From NCBI GenBank assembly GCA_022709425.1, contig JAKLIW010000017.1, forward strand, positions 1 to 58,929: a stretch of 58,929 nt of DNA. Direction: 5' to 3'. The notes beneath the pieces were generated by a model. It saw only the letters and a program-made list of their open reading frames with translations. It was not told the origin of the DNA and did not search any database. This stretch comes from a bacterium (lineage in GTDB: Bacteria > UBP6 > UBA1177 > JAKLFG01). Below are positions 28,045-37,540 of the stretch, piece by piece (position 1 is the first letter of the stretch; each line of letters starts with the position of its first letter). Both the position numbers and the translations under genes were made by a program.

Positions 28045-31000
28045 GTGAACAGTACGCGCAGAACAACTCCGACGCTCGGCATCGACATCGGCTCGGTCAA
28101 TGTGAAGATATGCCTCCTCCCTCTTGACGGCCCGCCGCGTCACGCCGTGCTGGCGCACGAGGGCGATCTGGACGCCGCGCTTACCGAGGCGTTCGGCCGC
28201 GTCTCGCTCGGGACCGATCTTCCGCCGGTTGCCATGGCCACCGGCGGCACCGGCAGAGCGCGCCTCAATGTGCCCGACATCATCGCGCCGCTCGCCATCG
28301 AGACGGCATTGAAGGCAAAAGGGCTCACGCCGCGCGCCGTGGTGTCGCTGGGCGGCGAGGACATGGTCGTCTACGTGCTCGACGCGTCGGGCCGCATCCA
28401 GACCAGTTACGCGGGCAACAAGTGCGCGTCGGGCACCGGCGAATTCTTCCGCCAGCAACTCGGCCGCATGGATCTCGCGGTGGAGGATCTGGACCGCGCC
28501 GTGGACGGGGCAAAGGTCCACAAACTCTCGGCCCGCTGTTCGGTTTTCATGAAATCGGACTGCACCCATCGTCTCAACAAAGGCGAGGCGACGCGCGGGG
28601 ACATCGCACTGTCTCTTTCCAAGGTGATGGCCGACAAGGTGGGCGAGTTCCTGACCAAGGCGAAGATCCGCGAAGGACAGGTGGCGCTCATCGGCGGAGT
28701 GACCGCCAACCGGCATCTGCTCAAATTCCTGCGCGAGGAACGCCCCGCGATAGAGTTCATCGTACCGCTCGAGGCGGTCTGGTTCGAGGCCTTCGGCGCC
28801 GCAGTCGCGGCGCGCGACCGGGGGCTCCCCCTCCCCGCCGAGGGTCTGCTCCGTCCCCGCGACGCGCTCGATCAGGGAATGCTGCGGCCGCTTGCTTCCG
28901 CAGAGGGGCTGGTGACCTATCATACGGCGCGGCGCGGCGCGATCCGCCTCGACCGCGAATACATACTCGGCGTCGACGGCGGCTCGACCACCACCAAGGC
29001 GGCGCTCATTGATCGTGAGACGCTCGAGATCGCGGCGGCCCACTACGGCCGCACCCACGGCGATCCGGTCGGCGCGCTCAAGAACTGCCTGCGCGAGATC
29101 CGCACACAACTGAACGGCGTCCGGCCGCGCATCACGCTGGTGGCAACCACCGGTTCGTCGCGCGAACTGCTCGGCGTCTTCCTCGGGACCGACGGCGTCT
29201 ACAACGAGATCATCGCCCACGCCACCGGCACCGCCTTCTTCTCCCCCGAGGTCGATACCATCTTCGAGATCGGCGGACAGGACGCGAAATATATCCTGCT
29301 CCACAACGGCGTTCCGATAGACTACGCGATGAATGAGGCCTGCAGCGCCGGCACCGGCTCGTTCCTCGAAGAATCGGCCGCGGGCGATCTCGACATCGCG
29401 CGGGCCGAGGAGATCGGTCCGATCGCCCTGACGGCCGCCACGCCGCTCAAGTTCGGCGAACACTGTTCCGCCTTCATCAACAGCGACATCCGCAAGGCGA
29501 TACAGCAGGGGGCCGACCGCGCCGACATCGTCGCGGGACTCGTTTTCTCCATCGTCTCCAACTATCTCAATCGCGTCGTCGGCAACCGCACCATCGGCGA
29601 CCGTATCGCCCTGCAGGGCGGCGTTGCGAAGAACCCCGCCGTACCGCTCGCCTTCGCGCAGCTGCTCGGGAAAAAGATAGCGGTCCCGCCCGCCCCCGAA
29701 CTGATGGGCTCTTTCGGCGTGGCGCGTCTGGCGGCGCAGAAATGCGATGAAGGACTGCTGGCCGCCGGTTCGTTCGACCTCGATTCGCTTCTCGACAAGG
29801 AGATCGTCCAGCACGGCGAGTTCCTCTGCCGCGCCTGCGAGAATCTCTGCCCGATACGCAACCTCGAGGTCGGCGGCAGACGCTATCCGTTCGGCGGTCG
29901 CTGTTCTAAATACACCGGCGCGCGCCGGCGCTCCTCGTTCGACGAACGCTCGGTGACCGACCATGTCGCGTGGCGCACCGAACAGTTCTTCGCCGCCGGT
30001 CTGCCCGACCCCGCGACCTTCCGGGAACGCATCCCCGCCATGGTCGGCGTACCGGTCGCCTTCTCGGTCCATTCGCTGTGGCCTTTCTATGCCCGGTTCT
30101 TCCACGAACTGGGTGTCCGCGCCGTCCTTTCGGAAAAGATAGTGCCCGAAGGAATACACCGGCAGGAAAGCAACTACTGCTTCCCGGCCGAGATAGCGCA
30201 CGGCGCCATTGAGGACCTCCTCCGGCGCGGCATCGACCATCTTTTCCTTCCTCACTTCCGCGACATGCCCACCATCGAAGCGACCTCCGCCGAAGCGTGC
30301 GTCTGTCCGCTGACGCAGGGACTCCCCTACTATGCGAAACACGCTTTCGGCCTCGACGACGCGAAGATACTGCGCCCCGTCGTATCCTTCAAACACGGCT
30401 GGGACGCCTGCCGCGACGAATTCGGTGCGGTCGCCGAGAAACTCGGCCTGCCGCGCGCCGACGGCCTGCGCGCCTTCGACGCGGCGAAGGACCATTATCT
30501 GCGCTTCATGGAGGACTACCGGCGCCGCGGCCGCGAACTCATCGAGGAGATGCGCCGCAATCCCGACCGGCTTTACGTCGCGCTCCTCGGCCGCCCCTAC
30601 AACGCATTCACCCGCGACGCCAACATGGGGATCCCGCGCAAATTCCTTTCGCGCGGCGTGACGGTCGTCCCCTACGACCTCATCTTCGACGAGGCGGCCG
30701 GCATCTTCCCCAATATGTACTGGTTCTACGGCCAACAGGACATGAAGGCGGTGCAGACGGTGCGCGACATACCGAATCTCTATCTCGCGTGGATATCGAA
30801 CTTCTCCTGCGCTCCCGATTCGTTCATGCTCCACTATGTCCGCTGGATGATGGGCCGCAAGCCCTATCTGGTGCTCGAGATAGATTCGCACACCGCCGAC
30901 GCGGGGCTCGACACGCGCATTGAGGCCTTCCTCGACATCGTCGAGAGTTACCGCCGCCACGCGCTGGCGGTCGAACCGCCCGCCGACCGGAAACGCTACC

Positions 31001-32301
31001 GCCTCGAGAACCGGAACGGCGACATCGTCATCGAGGACCGGAAAAGCGGAGAACGGTTCGGCATCCGCGATGAGCGGGCAACATTGGTCTTCCCTTCGTT
31101 GGGCGATCTGGCGACCGAAATAACGACCGCCGCCGCTTGGAAACAAGGGGTCCGCGCCGAACATCTGCCGGTCGCCGACATCCATTCGACGCAGGTGGCC
31201 CGCAATGTCGCTTCGGGAAAGGAATGTATCCCGGCGTTACTGTTGCTGGGCACCGTGCTCCAGTATCTCGAACGCCGCTCTCCACGCCGCCCCGACGAAG
31301 TGCTTCTCATCTATGTCCCCAGCACGACCGGGCCTTGTCGAACCGGACAATATCATGTGTTCTACGAACGCCTCTTCGATGAACTCGGTTTCGAGAATGT
31401 AGTGGTCTTCGCCCCGAACAGCGACAACTCTTACCGCGAACTCGGCGTCGGGTTCGCCCGCGACATGTGGCGCGGCGTGGTCCTTTCCGACTACTTCACC
31501 GACGCGCGCACCGGCATCCGGCTCCTCGCACAGGATCCGGCAGCCGGGATGCAGGTATTCGAAAAAGTATGGCGATCGGTGGTAGAAGCGATGGCACAGG
31601 ATGACCGAGTTCTTGATCGAACGGTCACCCACGCGGCACAGGAGCTGGGGAGGATACCGAAACGCCGGACCCTCGACGATATCCGCAAGGTGCTCATCGT
31701 CGGCGAGATATATGTCCGGCGCGATGTCTTTTCGGTACAGGAGTTGTTCGATCTGCTCATTGCCGGCGATATTTTCCCCAAAGCGACCGGCATCGGCGAA
31801 TGGGTCCACTATACCGACTGGTCCCAGCGTTACCTGCTCAGAAAAGAGAGACAATGGCGCGGCCCGCTGACGATCCTGCGCTCGGCATGGTTGCGCAAAC
31901 GCGCTTTGCTCGCCGTCGAAGGCTGGTGGATGCACCGCGTCGAAGAAAAAGTAAAGCGGGAGATGCTCGCTACCGGACTTTTGCCTGCGGCACCCGATGA
32001 TGTCGATGCGGCCCTCGAGTTCGGCACAAAGGAGTTCGTCTCTGCGGAACTCGAGAGTGAGGCGACCATCTCGCCCGCCGTGGCCGCGGCCGGCATGGGC
32101 GACGGCTACTCCGGTGTCGCGATCATCGCCCCGTTCGGATGCCTGCCCGGACGGCTTATCGAAGGGGTCTACGCGCCGTGGGCGAAATCGCGCGGCTATC
32201 CGGTCATCGCACTCGAGAACGACGGACAGCCTTATCCGCCCAATACCGTCGCCCGCCTTGAAGTTTTTGCCGCCAACGTGAATCGCTATGAACGGGCCTG
32301 A
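28045..32301 (+). CDS. Giant CoA-dehydratase-type activase (BcrAD/BadFG family, DUF2229)
   Basis: 1418 residues. Two ASKHA ATPase domains lie in tandem (about 8-270, TLGIDIGSVNVKICLL; about 307-560, ILGVDGGSTTTKAALI). Each keeps the two cluster cysteines of HgdC-type activases (KCASGTGEFF with RCSVF; ACSAGTGSFL with HCSAF). A Cys-rich segment at about 594-616 (CRACENLCPIR...GGRC) and a DUF2229/HgdB-like region extend to the carboxy end. HgdC uses ATP to inject an electron into 2-hydroxyacyl-CoA dehydratase; these large fusions are widespread in anaerobes and their substrate is unknown. No dehydratase subunits are adjacent. Confidence 0.92.
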   Translation: MNSTRRTTPTLGIDIGSVNVKICLLPLDGPPRHAVLAHEGDLDAALTEAFGRVSLGTDLPPVAMATGGTGRARLNVPDIIAPLAIETALKAKGLTPRAVVSLGGEDMVVYVLDASGRIQTSYAGNKCASGTGEFFRQQLGRMDLAVEDLDRAVDGAKVHKLSARCSVFMKSDCTHRLNKGEATRGDIALSLSKVMADKVGEFLTKAKIREGQVALIGGVTANRHLLKFLREERPAIEFIVPLEAVWFEAFGAAVAARDRGLPLPAEGLLRPRDALDQGMLRPLASAEGLVTYHTARRGAIRLDREYILGVDGGSTTTKAALIDRETLEIAAAHYGRTHGDPVGALKNCLREIRTQLNGVRPRITLVATTGSSRELLGVFLGTDGVYNEIIAHATGTAFFSPEVDTIFEIGGQDAKYILLHNGVPIDYAMNEACSAGTGSFLEESAAGDLDIARAEEIGPIALTAATPLKFGEHCSAFINSDIRKAIQQGADRADIVAGLVFSIVSNYLNRVVGNRTIGDRIALQGGVAKNPAVPLAFAQLLGKKIAVPPAPELMGSFGVARLAAQKCDEGLLAAGSFDLDSLLDKEIVQHGEFLCRACENLCPIRNLEVGGRRYPFGGRCSKYTGARRRSSFDERSVTDHVAWRTEQFFAAGLPDPATFRERIPAMVGVPVAFSVHSLWPFYARFFHELGVRAVLSEKIVPEGIHRQESNYCFPAEIAHGAIEDLLRRGIDHLFLPHFRDMPTIEATSAEACVCPLTQGLPYYAKHAFGLDDAKILRPVVSFKHGWDACRDEFGAVAEKLGLPRADGLRAFDAAKDHYLRFMEDYRRRGRELIEEMRRNPDRLYVALLGRPYNAFTRDANMGIPRKFLSRGVTVVPYDLIFDEAAGIFPNMYWFYGQQDMKAVQTVRDIPNLYLAWISNFSCAPDSFMLHYVRWMMGRKPYLVLEIDSHTADAGLDTRIEAFLDIVESYRRHALAVEPPADRKRYRLENRNGDIVIEDRKSGERFGIRDERATLVFPSLGDLATEITTAAAWKQGVRAEHLPVADIHSTQVARNVASGKECIPALLLLGTVLQYLERRSPRRPDEVLLIYVPSTTGPCRTGQYHVFYERLFDELGFENVVVFAPNSDNSYRELGVGFARDMWRGVVLSDYFTDARTGIRLLAQDPAAGMQVFEKVWRSVVEAMAQDDRVLDRTVTHAAQELGRIPKRRTLDDIRKVLIVGEIYVRRDVFSVQELFDLLIAGDIFPKATGIGEWVHYTDWSQRYLLRKERQWRGPLTILRSAWLRKRALLAVEGWWMHRVEEKVKREMLATGLLPAAPDDVDAALEFGTKEFVSAELESEATISPAVAAAGMGDGYSGVAIIAPFGCLPGRLIEGVYAPWAKSRGYPVIALENDGQPYPPNTVARLEVFAANVNRYERA

Positions 32302-32334
32302 ATCGGCCCACGTTTCCGCTAAAGATAAAAAAAA

Positions 32335-32410
32335 TGGCTCCTCGTGACAGACTTGAACTGCCGACCTAGTGGTTAACAGCCACCCGCTCTACCGACTGAG
32401 CTAACGAGGA
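32335..32410 (-). tRNA. tRNA-Asn (GTT)
   Basis: 76-nt cloverleaf on the minus strand with encoded CCA. The acceptor stem pairs TCCTCGT with ACGAGGA. D arm GCTC/GAGC, anticodon stem GGTGG/CCACT with loop CTGTTAA (anticodon GTT), and T arm GGCAG-TTCAAGT-CTGTC are all intact. Confidence 0.97.
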
Positions 32411-32456
32411 ACCTCGGAAAACATCGTCCCGCTGCAAAGAACGCCTGCGGATGCCT

Positions 32457-32484
32457 ACTATAACGAGAAGTTGCATCGAGTCAA
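32457..32484 (-). promoter_or_regulatory. tRNA-Asn promoter
   Basis: Minus-strand TTGACT (32479-32484), 16-bp spacer, TATAGT (32457-32462), about 47 bp upstream of the mature 5' end. Confidence 0.75.
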
Positions 32485-32616
32485 CAATTTTTTTTAGTTT
32501 CTTTCGTAAACATCTTTTATAGTATTAAATACAAGCAGAAGTCTCTATAGTGACTAGGGAAAAAAATAATTCACTTTTTTCTTGACTGTTTCATTTTTAC
32601 ATGTAATGATGGAGGC

Positions 32617-32686
32617 GTGGATTAAATTCAACATTCCCCTCCCACCCCCAGATATTGGCGGCCCCGCAAGGGGCCGCCGTCTTTTT
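32617..32686 (+). ncRNA. Candidate small RNA or attenuated leader
   Basis: TTGACT (32582-32587), 17-bp spacer and AATGAT (32605-32610) would start a transcript near 32617 that ends at the strong terminator at 32686, about 70 nt. It contains a C-rich single-stranded stretch (CCCCTCCCACCCCCA). No upstream plus-strand gene needs this terminator, since the activase ends 355 bp away with a tRNA gene between. Confidence 0.4.
32657..32686 (+). terminator. Rho-independent terminator with GCAA tetraloop
   Basis: Perfect 9-bp stem GGCGGCCCC/GGGGCCGCC with a GCAA loop, followed by GTCTTTTT. Confidence 0.85.
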
Positions 32687-32778
32687 CCCCCGCTTCTATG
32701 CGACGGTCGGATGCTTCATAAACTTGACTAACGCCCCCATTGACATTAAAAAACAACCGTACAGTAATGGAGGATCGC

Positions 32779-33726
32779 ATGACGGCGCACATCGAGGTCG
32801 AAAGGCTCTCTAAGACTTATCGGCACCCGATGAAGGTATGGAAGGTCATTGAAGCGGTTAAAGAACTCTCTTTTACGACCGACCCGGGCGAGATCGTGGG
32901 TTTCGTCGGCCACAACGGCGCCGGCAAGACTACCACTATCAAGATGCTCATGGGCTTCGTACGCCCCACCGCCGGCCGCATATCGTTATTCGGTAAGGCG
33001 CCGGGCGATCCGGCCGGGCTCAGACGACTGGGATTTCTGCCGGAACGCCCCTATTTCTACAGCCATCTGACCGGCCGGGAACTGCTTCGTTACTTTTGCG
33101 GCCTATCGGACATCCCCGGGGCGGCGGCCAAGGGACGTATCGAGAACACCCTCCGCATGGTGGGTCTTTCCGATGCCGCCGATCTCACGCTCAACAATTA
33201 TTCGAAAGGGATGCTCCAACGCATCGGTATCGCGCAGGCGGTCATTCATGATCCCGAACTGGTGGTGATGGATGAGCCGATGAGCGGGCTCGACCCGATC
33301 GGCCGCCGCGAGGTGAAGGATATCATCCGCGAACTCAAGAAGAATGGCAAGGCGGTCCTCTTCTCCTCGCATATCCTTGCCGATATCGAGGACCTCTCCG
33401 ACCGCATCCTTATCATTGAGAACGGGGTGCGCCGCTCGTTCGGCCCCCTTACCGACATCATACCGAAACAGGACATCTCGTGGCATGTATCCTTCGCGGC
33501 GCCCGACCGCGACCGCGAGACGCTCTTCGCCGCCTTCAAGGGACTTCGCGCGACATCCGGCCACTTCACCGTGACGATAGCCACCGAACAGGAAATGAAC
33601 GCCACGATCGCTACGGTTCTCGATAAACGCTACACCATCATAGAGGCGGGCCCGATCTATCCAACGCTCGAAGAGGTGGTTTTCCGAATGAAAGAACGTT
33701 CGGAAACGGAGGTGCATCATGGGTAA
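32779..33726 (+). CDS. ABC transporter ATP-binding protein
   Basis: 315-residue ATPase. Walker A GHNGAGKTTT, signature NNYSKGMLQRIGIAQA (a YSKGM variant of LSGGQ), Walker B LVVMDEPMSGLDPIGRREV, and a long carboxy extension. It resembles ABC-2 exporters such as those for drugs, Na+ or lipids. ATG at 32779 follows TGGAGGATCGC. The permease gene overlaps its end by 8 bp. Confidence 0.9.
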   Translation: MTAHIEVERLSKTYRHPMKVWKVIEAVKELSFTTDPGEIVGFVGHNGAGKTTTIKMLMGFVRPTAGRISLFGKAPGDPAGLRRLGFLPERPYFYSHLTGRELLRYFCGLSDIPGAAAKGRIENTLRMVGLSDAADLTLNNYSKGMLQRIGIAQAVIHDPELVVMDEPMSGLDPIGRREVKDIIRELKKNGKAVLFSSHILADIEDLSDRILIIENGVRRSFGPLTDIIPKQDISWHVSFAAPDRDRETLFAAFKGLRATSGHFTVTIATEQEMNATIATVLDKRYTIIEAGPIYPTLEEVVFRMKERSETEVHHG

Positions 33727-34489
33727 GATACTGCTGGTCGCCCGCTACACATTTCTTGAGATGGTGCGGCACAAGGTGCTTTATGCCTTTGTTTTCTTCG
33801 CTTTTTTCATACTGGGACTCGGCGTGGCAATCACTCAGATGACCATCGGTGAACCGCTCGACATCATATCGGATATCGGACTAGGCACCATCGAGATATT
33901 CTCGACCATCATCGCCATCTTCATGGGAATCACGATCATTCAGAAAGAGATTTCGTTGCGCACGCTCCACCCGCTCCTCGCCCGGCCGCTCACCCGCCCG
34001 CAGTACATACTCGGTAAATTCTTCGGCATGCTCCTGCTCACGCTGGTCGGCATCTTCTTCATGACGATCATTCTGTGGGTCATGCTGTACTTTTACGGCG
34101 GTCCGGAGCGGATGACGGTTTATCTGCCCTCACTCTACACGATATTCCTGCAGACGGCGCTGGTCGTATCGGTCGCGGTCCTCTGCAGTTCCTTTGTCGA
34201 ACCTGCGGTCGGCGCGATGTTCACCATTTCATTCTATCTCATCGGCGCCACCTCCTACAATCTCGTCTATCTCATCAACAAACAGTCGAGTGACCTGCTC
34301 AAGAACATTGTCAACTTCCTGCGCTATATCCTGCCCGACTTTTCCAACTTCAACATCAAGGACAATCTTGTCTACGGTCGCGGACTCGAAAATATCAGTC
34401 TTTCGTTCGCCACTCTCTACGCCGCCGCCGGCATACTTATAGTACTTGCCGTCGCGGTCATCGCCTTCAACAAAAAAGAGCTCAACTGA
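33719..34489 (+). CDS. ABC-2 type permease
   Basis: 256-residue membrane protein with about six hydrophobic helices (at roughly 20-40, 60-75, 100-130, 140-165, 170-190 and 230-250). The SLRTLHPLLARPLTRPQYILGKFFG segment is typical of ABC-2 permeases. It partners the preceding ATPase; the cargo is unknown. It overlaps thiI by one base (TGATG). Confidence 0.88.
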   Translation: MGKILLVARYTFLEMVRHKVLYAFVFFAFFILGLGVAITQMTIGEPLDIISDIGLGTIEIFSTIIAIFMGITIIQKEISLRTLHPLLARPLTRPQYILGKFFGMLLLTLVGIFFMTIILWVMLYFYGGPERMTVYLPSLYTIFLQTALVVSVAVLCSSFVEPAVGAMFTISFYLIGATSYNLVYLINKQSSDLLKNIVNFLRYILPDFSNFNIKDNLVYGRGLENISLSFATLYAAAGILIVLAVAVIAFNKKELN

Positions 34490-35670
34490 TGTCGCGGGCG
34501 GTACTCATCCGCTACGATGAGATCGGGACAAAAGGAAAGAACCGTGGCTGGTTCGAAGATATGCTCGTCGGGAACATCAAGAAAAGTATCGGATCGTTCG
34601 GCAAGGTCCGCAAATTCCGCGGCCGTATCGAGCTTCTGCTCGACCGGGACGACGATCTGCCGCAGGTCATCACGCTACTCGCCCTGATCCCCGGCATATC
34701 GAGCTATTCGCCCGCCGCACGGCTGCCGCTCGACGCCTCATGGGAGGACATCGAAGCGGCGGCGCTGCCGCTGGCCGACCGTGCGCTCGCCGAAGGCCGG
34801 ACCGTGTTCCGCGTCACTTGCACCCGCGCCAACAAGCGCTACCCGTCGACCTCGGTCGATCTGCAGAAACGGCTCGCCGGTACGATCCTCAAGGCGCGCG
34901 ACGGCCGCTTCACCGTATCGATGAAGGATTTCACCTTTGAGCTCGAGATGGAGATCGACGCCGATGCGATCTATCTCTTCTCGGAGCGCTTCCCCGGGAC
35001 CCTCGGCCTCCCGGTCGGCTGTGCCGGTGAGGTGTTGACGCTCCTGTCGGGCGGCATCGATTCGCCCGTCGCCGCGTATCTCACGATGCGGCGCGGCGCG
35101 CGGTCCCATTTCATCAGCTTCCATTCGCCGCCGCACACCACCGAGGAAAGCATGCGCAAACTGCGCGACCTGACGCTCGTCCTGCGGCAATATCAGGGGA
35201 CCGGATCGAGACTCTATATCGTTCCCTTCATCGATATCCAGCTCCTCATCCGGGCACGCTGTTTCGAATCCTACCGGACGATACTTTTCCGCCGGATGAT
35301 GTTCCGTTTCGCCGAAGCGATAGCGCAGCGCGACGGCATGAAGGCGCTGGTCACCGGCGAATCGCTCTCACAGGTCGCCAGCCAGACACTGGAGAATCTC
35401 ACCTGCATCAACGACGCGGTCGAAATATTGCCGGTCCTGCGGCCGCTCATCACCAACGAAAAACAGGAGACCATCACCATCGCGAAAAAGATAGGCACCT
35501 TCGAGGTCTCTATACGCCCCTGCGCCGATTCCTGCACCGCATTCCTCTCGAAGATCCCCGCCACCCGCGGCAAACTGGCCATGGTCCGCGCCGAAGAGGA
35601 TAAACTGAAACCCGAGATAGATGCGCTGTTCGCCGCGGCGCTCGACGCCACCGAGATACACGATGTCTGA
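34489..35670 (+). CDS. thiI: tRNA 4-thiouridine / thiamine sulfurtransferase ThiI
   Basis: 393 residues. An amino ferredoxin-like and THUMP region (about 1-165) is followed by a PP-loop adenylation domain with SGGIDS at 187-192 and the TGESLSQVASQTLENL motif. It adenylates tRNA uridine 8 for thiolation and can serve thiamine synthesis. The rhodanese domain of the E. coli enzyme is absent, the usual short form. The carboxy CADSC (345-349) may take part in sulfur transfer. It overlaps lipA by 8 bp. Confidence 0.95.
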   Translation: MSRAVLIRYDEIGTKGKNRGWFEDMLVGNIKKSIGSFGKVRKFRGRIELLLDRDDDLPQVITLLALIPGISSYSPAARLPLDASWEDIEAAALPLADRALAEGRTVFRVTCTRANKRYPSTSVDLQKRLAGTILKARDGRFTVSMKDFTFELEMEIDADAIYLFSERFPGTLGLPVGCAGEVLTLLSGGIDSPVAAYLTMRRGARSHFISFHSPPHTTEESMRKLRDLTLVLRQYQGTGSRLYIVPFIDIQLLIRARCFESYRTILFRRMMFRFAEAIAQRDGMKALVTGESLSQVASQTLENLTCINDAVEILPVLRPLITNEKQETITIAKKIGTFEVSIRPCADSCTAFLSKIPATRGKLAMVRAEEDKLKPEIDALFAAALDATEIHDV

Positions 35671-36517
35671 GAACATCATCATCAAAAAGAAGACCACCGT
35701 CCTCTCGCCGCAGGTCACCGATGTCAAACGGCTTCTGCGCCGTCACCGCCTCCATTCGGTCTGCGAATCGGCCCACTGTCCCAATATCGGCGACTGCTTT
35801 GGAAAAAAGACCGCCACCTTCCTCATCATGGGGAATATCTGCACCCGCAACTGCCGCTTCTGCGATATCGGGAACACCTCCCGGCCCGATCCGCTCGACC
35901 CCGCCGAGCCGGAGAATCTCGCCCGCGCCGTGGCCGAACTCGGCCTGCGCTACGTCGTGATCACCTCGGTGACGCGCGATGATCTCCCCGACGGCGGCGC
36001 CGAACATTTCGCCAAGACCATAGCGGCGGTCAGCGCCGTGAGTCCCGCGACGCTCGTCGAGGTGCTGACCCCCGATATGCGCGGCAACCCGGACGCTCTG
36101 GGCGTTGTGGCCGATGCGCGGCCCGATGTATTCAATCATAACGTCGAAACGGTCCCCCGCCTCTACGGAGAGGTACGGCCGCAGGCCGACTACCGCCGCT
36201 CACTCCGGGTCCTGTCTTTCATGAAGGAACGGGGCCTAACCACCAAGTCGGGACTCATGGTCGGACTCGGCGAGACCGATGATGAGATACGGGAGGTCCT
36301 GCACGACCTCAAAGTATACGGCTGCGATATCGCCACCATCGGGCAATACTTTCGGCCGTCGCATGCCCATCTGCCGGTCACCCGCGACCTCACCGAAGAA
36401 GAGTTCGCGGCGCTCCGTGCCTACGGCCTCTCCATCGGACTGCGCGAGGTCTATGCCGGCCGCTTTGTGCGCAGTTCGTTCAACGCCGCCGAGGTGTTCG
36501 CCGCAACGACCCGATAA
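35663..36517 (+). CDS. lipA: Lipoyl synthase
   Basis: LipA, 284 residues, a radical-SAM enzyme inserting two sulfurs into octanoyl groups on lipoyl domains. The auxiliary cluster cysteines are Cys34, Cys39 and Cys45, the SAM cluster motif is CTRNCRFC (Cys60, 64, 67), and the terminal RSSFNA gives the Ser ligand. The ATG at 35663 lies inside the thiI end. Lipoate would serve glycine cleavage or 2-oxoacid dehydrogenases not in this window. Confidence 0.95.
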   Translation: MSENIIIKKKTTVLSPQVTDVKRLLRRHRLHSVCESAHCPNIGDCFGKKTATFLIMGNICTRNCRFCDIGNTSRPDPLDPAEPENLARAVAELGLRYVVITSVTRDDLPDGGAEHFAKTIAAVSAVSPATLVEVLTPDMRGNPDALGVVADARPDVFNHNVETVPRLYGEVRPQADYRRSLRVLSFMKERGLTTKSGLMVGLGETDDEIREVLHDLKVYGCDIATIGQYFRPSHAHLPVTRDLTEEEFAALRAYGLSIGLREVYAGRFVRSSFNAAEVFAATTR

Positions 36518-36545
36518 ACACGCTGGCCGAATACCGGCTCTCCCC

Positions 36546-36743
36546 TTGTTCGAAAAACTCCATTCCTATGTGTCGGATGGCACCATACCGGCCGATAACT
36601 ATCTCGGTCTTATTCAGGTACTCTCTGGATACGGCGCTTCGAACCAGAATGTGCGCGGCATTCTCGAGACGATGCAAAAAAAGCCATTTCACAACCCGGA
36701 AGTCCGCTCTCGGCTTAATTCAATGCTACAGGGAAAGAAATAG
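36546..36743 (+). CDS. Small hypothetical protein downstream of lipA
   Basis: Possible 65-residue protein (FEKLHSYVSDGTIPADNYL...) starting at TTG 36546, 28 bp after lipA. The sequence has a normal composition and likely helices. No ribosome site is clear, and the frame is also open upstream inside lipA, so the start is unsure. I do not recognise a family. Confidence 0.45.
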   Translation: MFEKLHSYVSDGTIPADNYLGLIQVLSGYGASNQNVRGILETMQKKPFHNPEVRSRLNSMLQGKK

Positions 36744-36760
36744 TCACCGAATTCAGATAA

Positions 36761-37510
36761 CTATTCACACCGCGCGTAATCTTGTTCTTCGGCGGTGGCT
36801 CCGGCGACTCCTTCTAACATACCTTTTTCTTTAAGATAATCAATTATCGCAAAATCAGCAATGCAATTATCTTCTATAGTTAATATCCTTAATTTTGTTA
36901 ATTTTTGTAATGAGGAGATATCTTTAATTTGATTTTCTCGAAGATAAAGCGTGTCTAGATTTGTTAGGTTTGATAATGGTCCAATGTCCCTAATTTCATT
37001 GTCACTAAGATACAATACTTCCAAGGACAATAATTCCTTCAAGGATGAGATTTCTTTTATTTTAAGATTTTGCGCCAAGTTCAGCGTTTTTATTTTGTTT
37101 TTGCCTCTCAAAGGATCAATATCCGAAACCCCCCCGCCCCCTATATTCAAGTATTCAATATCAATGGTGTTTCTTAGCGGCTCAATGCTCGTTATGGGAT
37201 TTCCATTAAACTGCAACTCCACCATCCACGGCATCTTCTCCAACCCGGTCAGGTCAGTGATACCGGCACTGATACATTCGAGGAAGGTCAGATTTTTGAC
37301 ATCCTTTATTCGTACCGGTTCTTCGGCGGATATGTATGCATGAGACTTAACACAGGCTAGTAGATGCGGGTCAGGAAAGTTTATTACCTCATCCATATTG
37401 ACGACATCGTCGTCTGTCGTTTCATCGTCATTAAGCGGTTCTTCACCGGGAGTACATGCGACGATTATCATAAACAGGGCTGGCACTAGCGACAATATCA
37501 GACGGTACAT
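36761..37510 (-). CDS. Leucine-rich-repeat lipoprotein
   Basis: 249 residues, intact paralogue of the broken gene at 164-864. Lipobox IVAC (Cys19), a short acidic spacer, a Cys-bearing segment (LLACVKSHAY...LECISAG), then about seven LRRs of the L-xx-LxLxxNxIxDIxPL type resembling internalin-like repeats, and a terminal Cys. It is clearly more AT-rich than its neighbours. A G-rich tract (GGGGG-C-GGGGGGG, 37129-37141) encodes a Gly4 stretch. GGAGGGATC precedes the ATG. Confidence 0.9.
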   Translation of the reverse strand: MYRLILSLVPALFMIIVACTPGEEPLNDDETTDDDVVNMDEVINFPDPHLLACVKSHAYISAEEPVRIKDVKNLTFLECISAGITDLTGLEKMPWMVELQFNGNPITSIEPLRNTIDIEYLNIGGGGVSDIDPLRGKNKIKTLNLAQNLKIKEISSLKELLSLEVLYLSDNEIRDIGPLSNLTNLDTLYLRENQIKDISSLQKLTKLRILTIEDNCIADFAIIDYLKEKGMLEGVAGATAEEQDYARCE

Positions 37511-37540
37511 GATCCCTCCGTTCCGTTTTACCGGATCTAT

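Larger units (their letters stand above)
32411..32778. other. AT-rich intergenic region between tRNA-Asn and the ABC operon
   Basis: No convincing protein gene here. It holds the tRNA promoter on the minus strand, and on the plus strand a promoter-like sequence near 32582 and a strong terminator at 32657-32686 that together suggest a small RNA or leader. The rest is AT-rich with no feature I can name. Confidence 0.7.

Noticed and set aside
27898..31185. 1095-codon open frame on the minus strand
   Set aside because: It is antisense to the activase, whose domains are unmistakable. Long antisense frames are expected in GC-rich coding DNA, and the translation resembles no protein.
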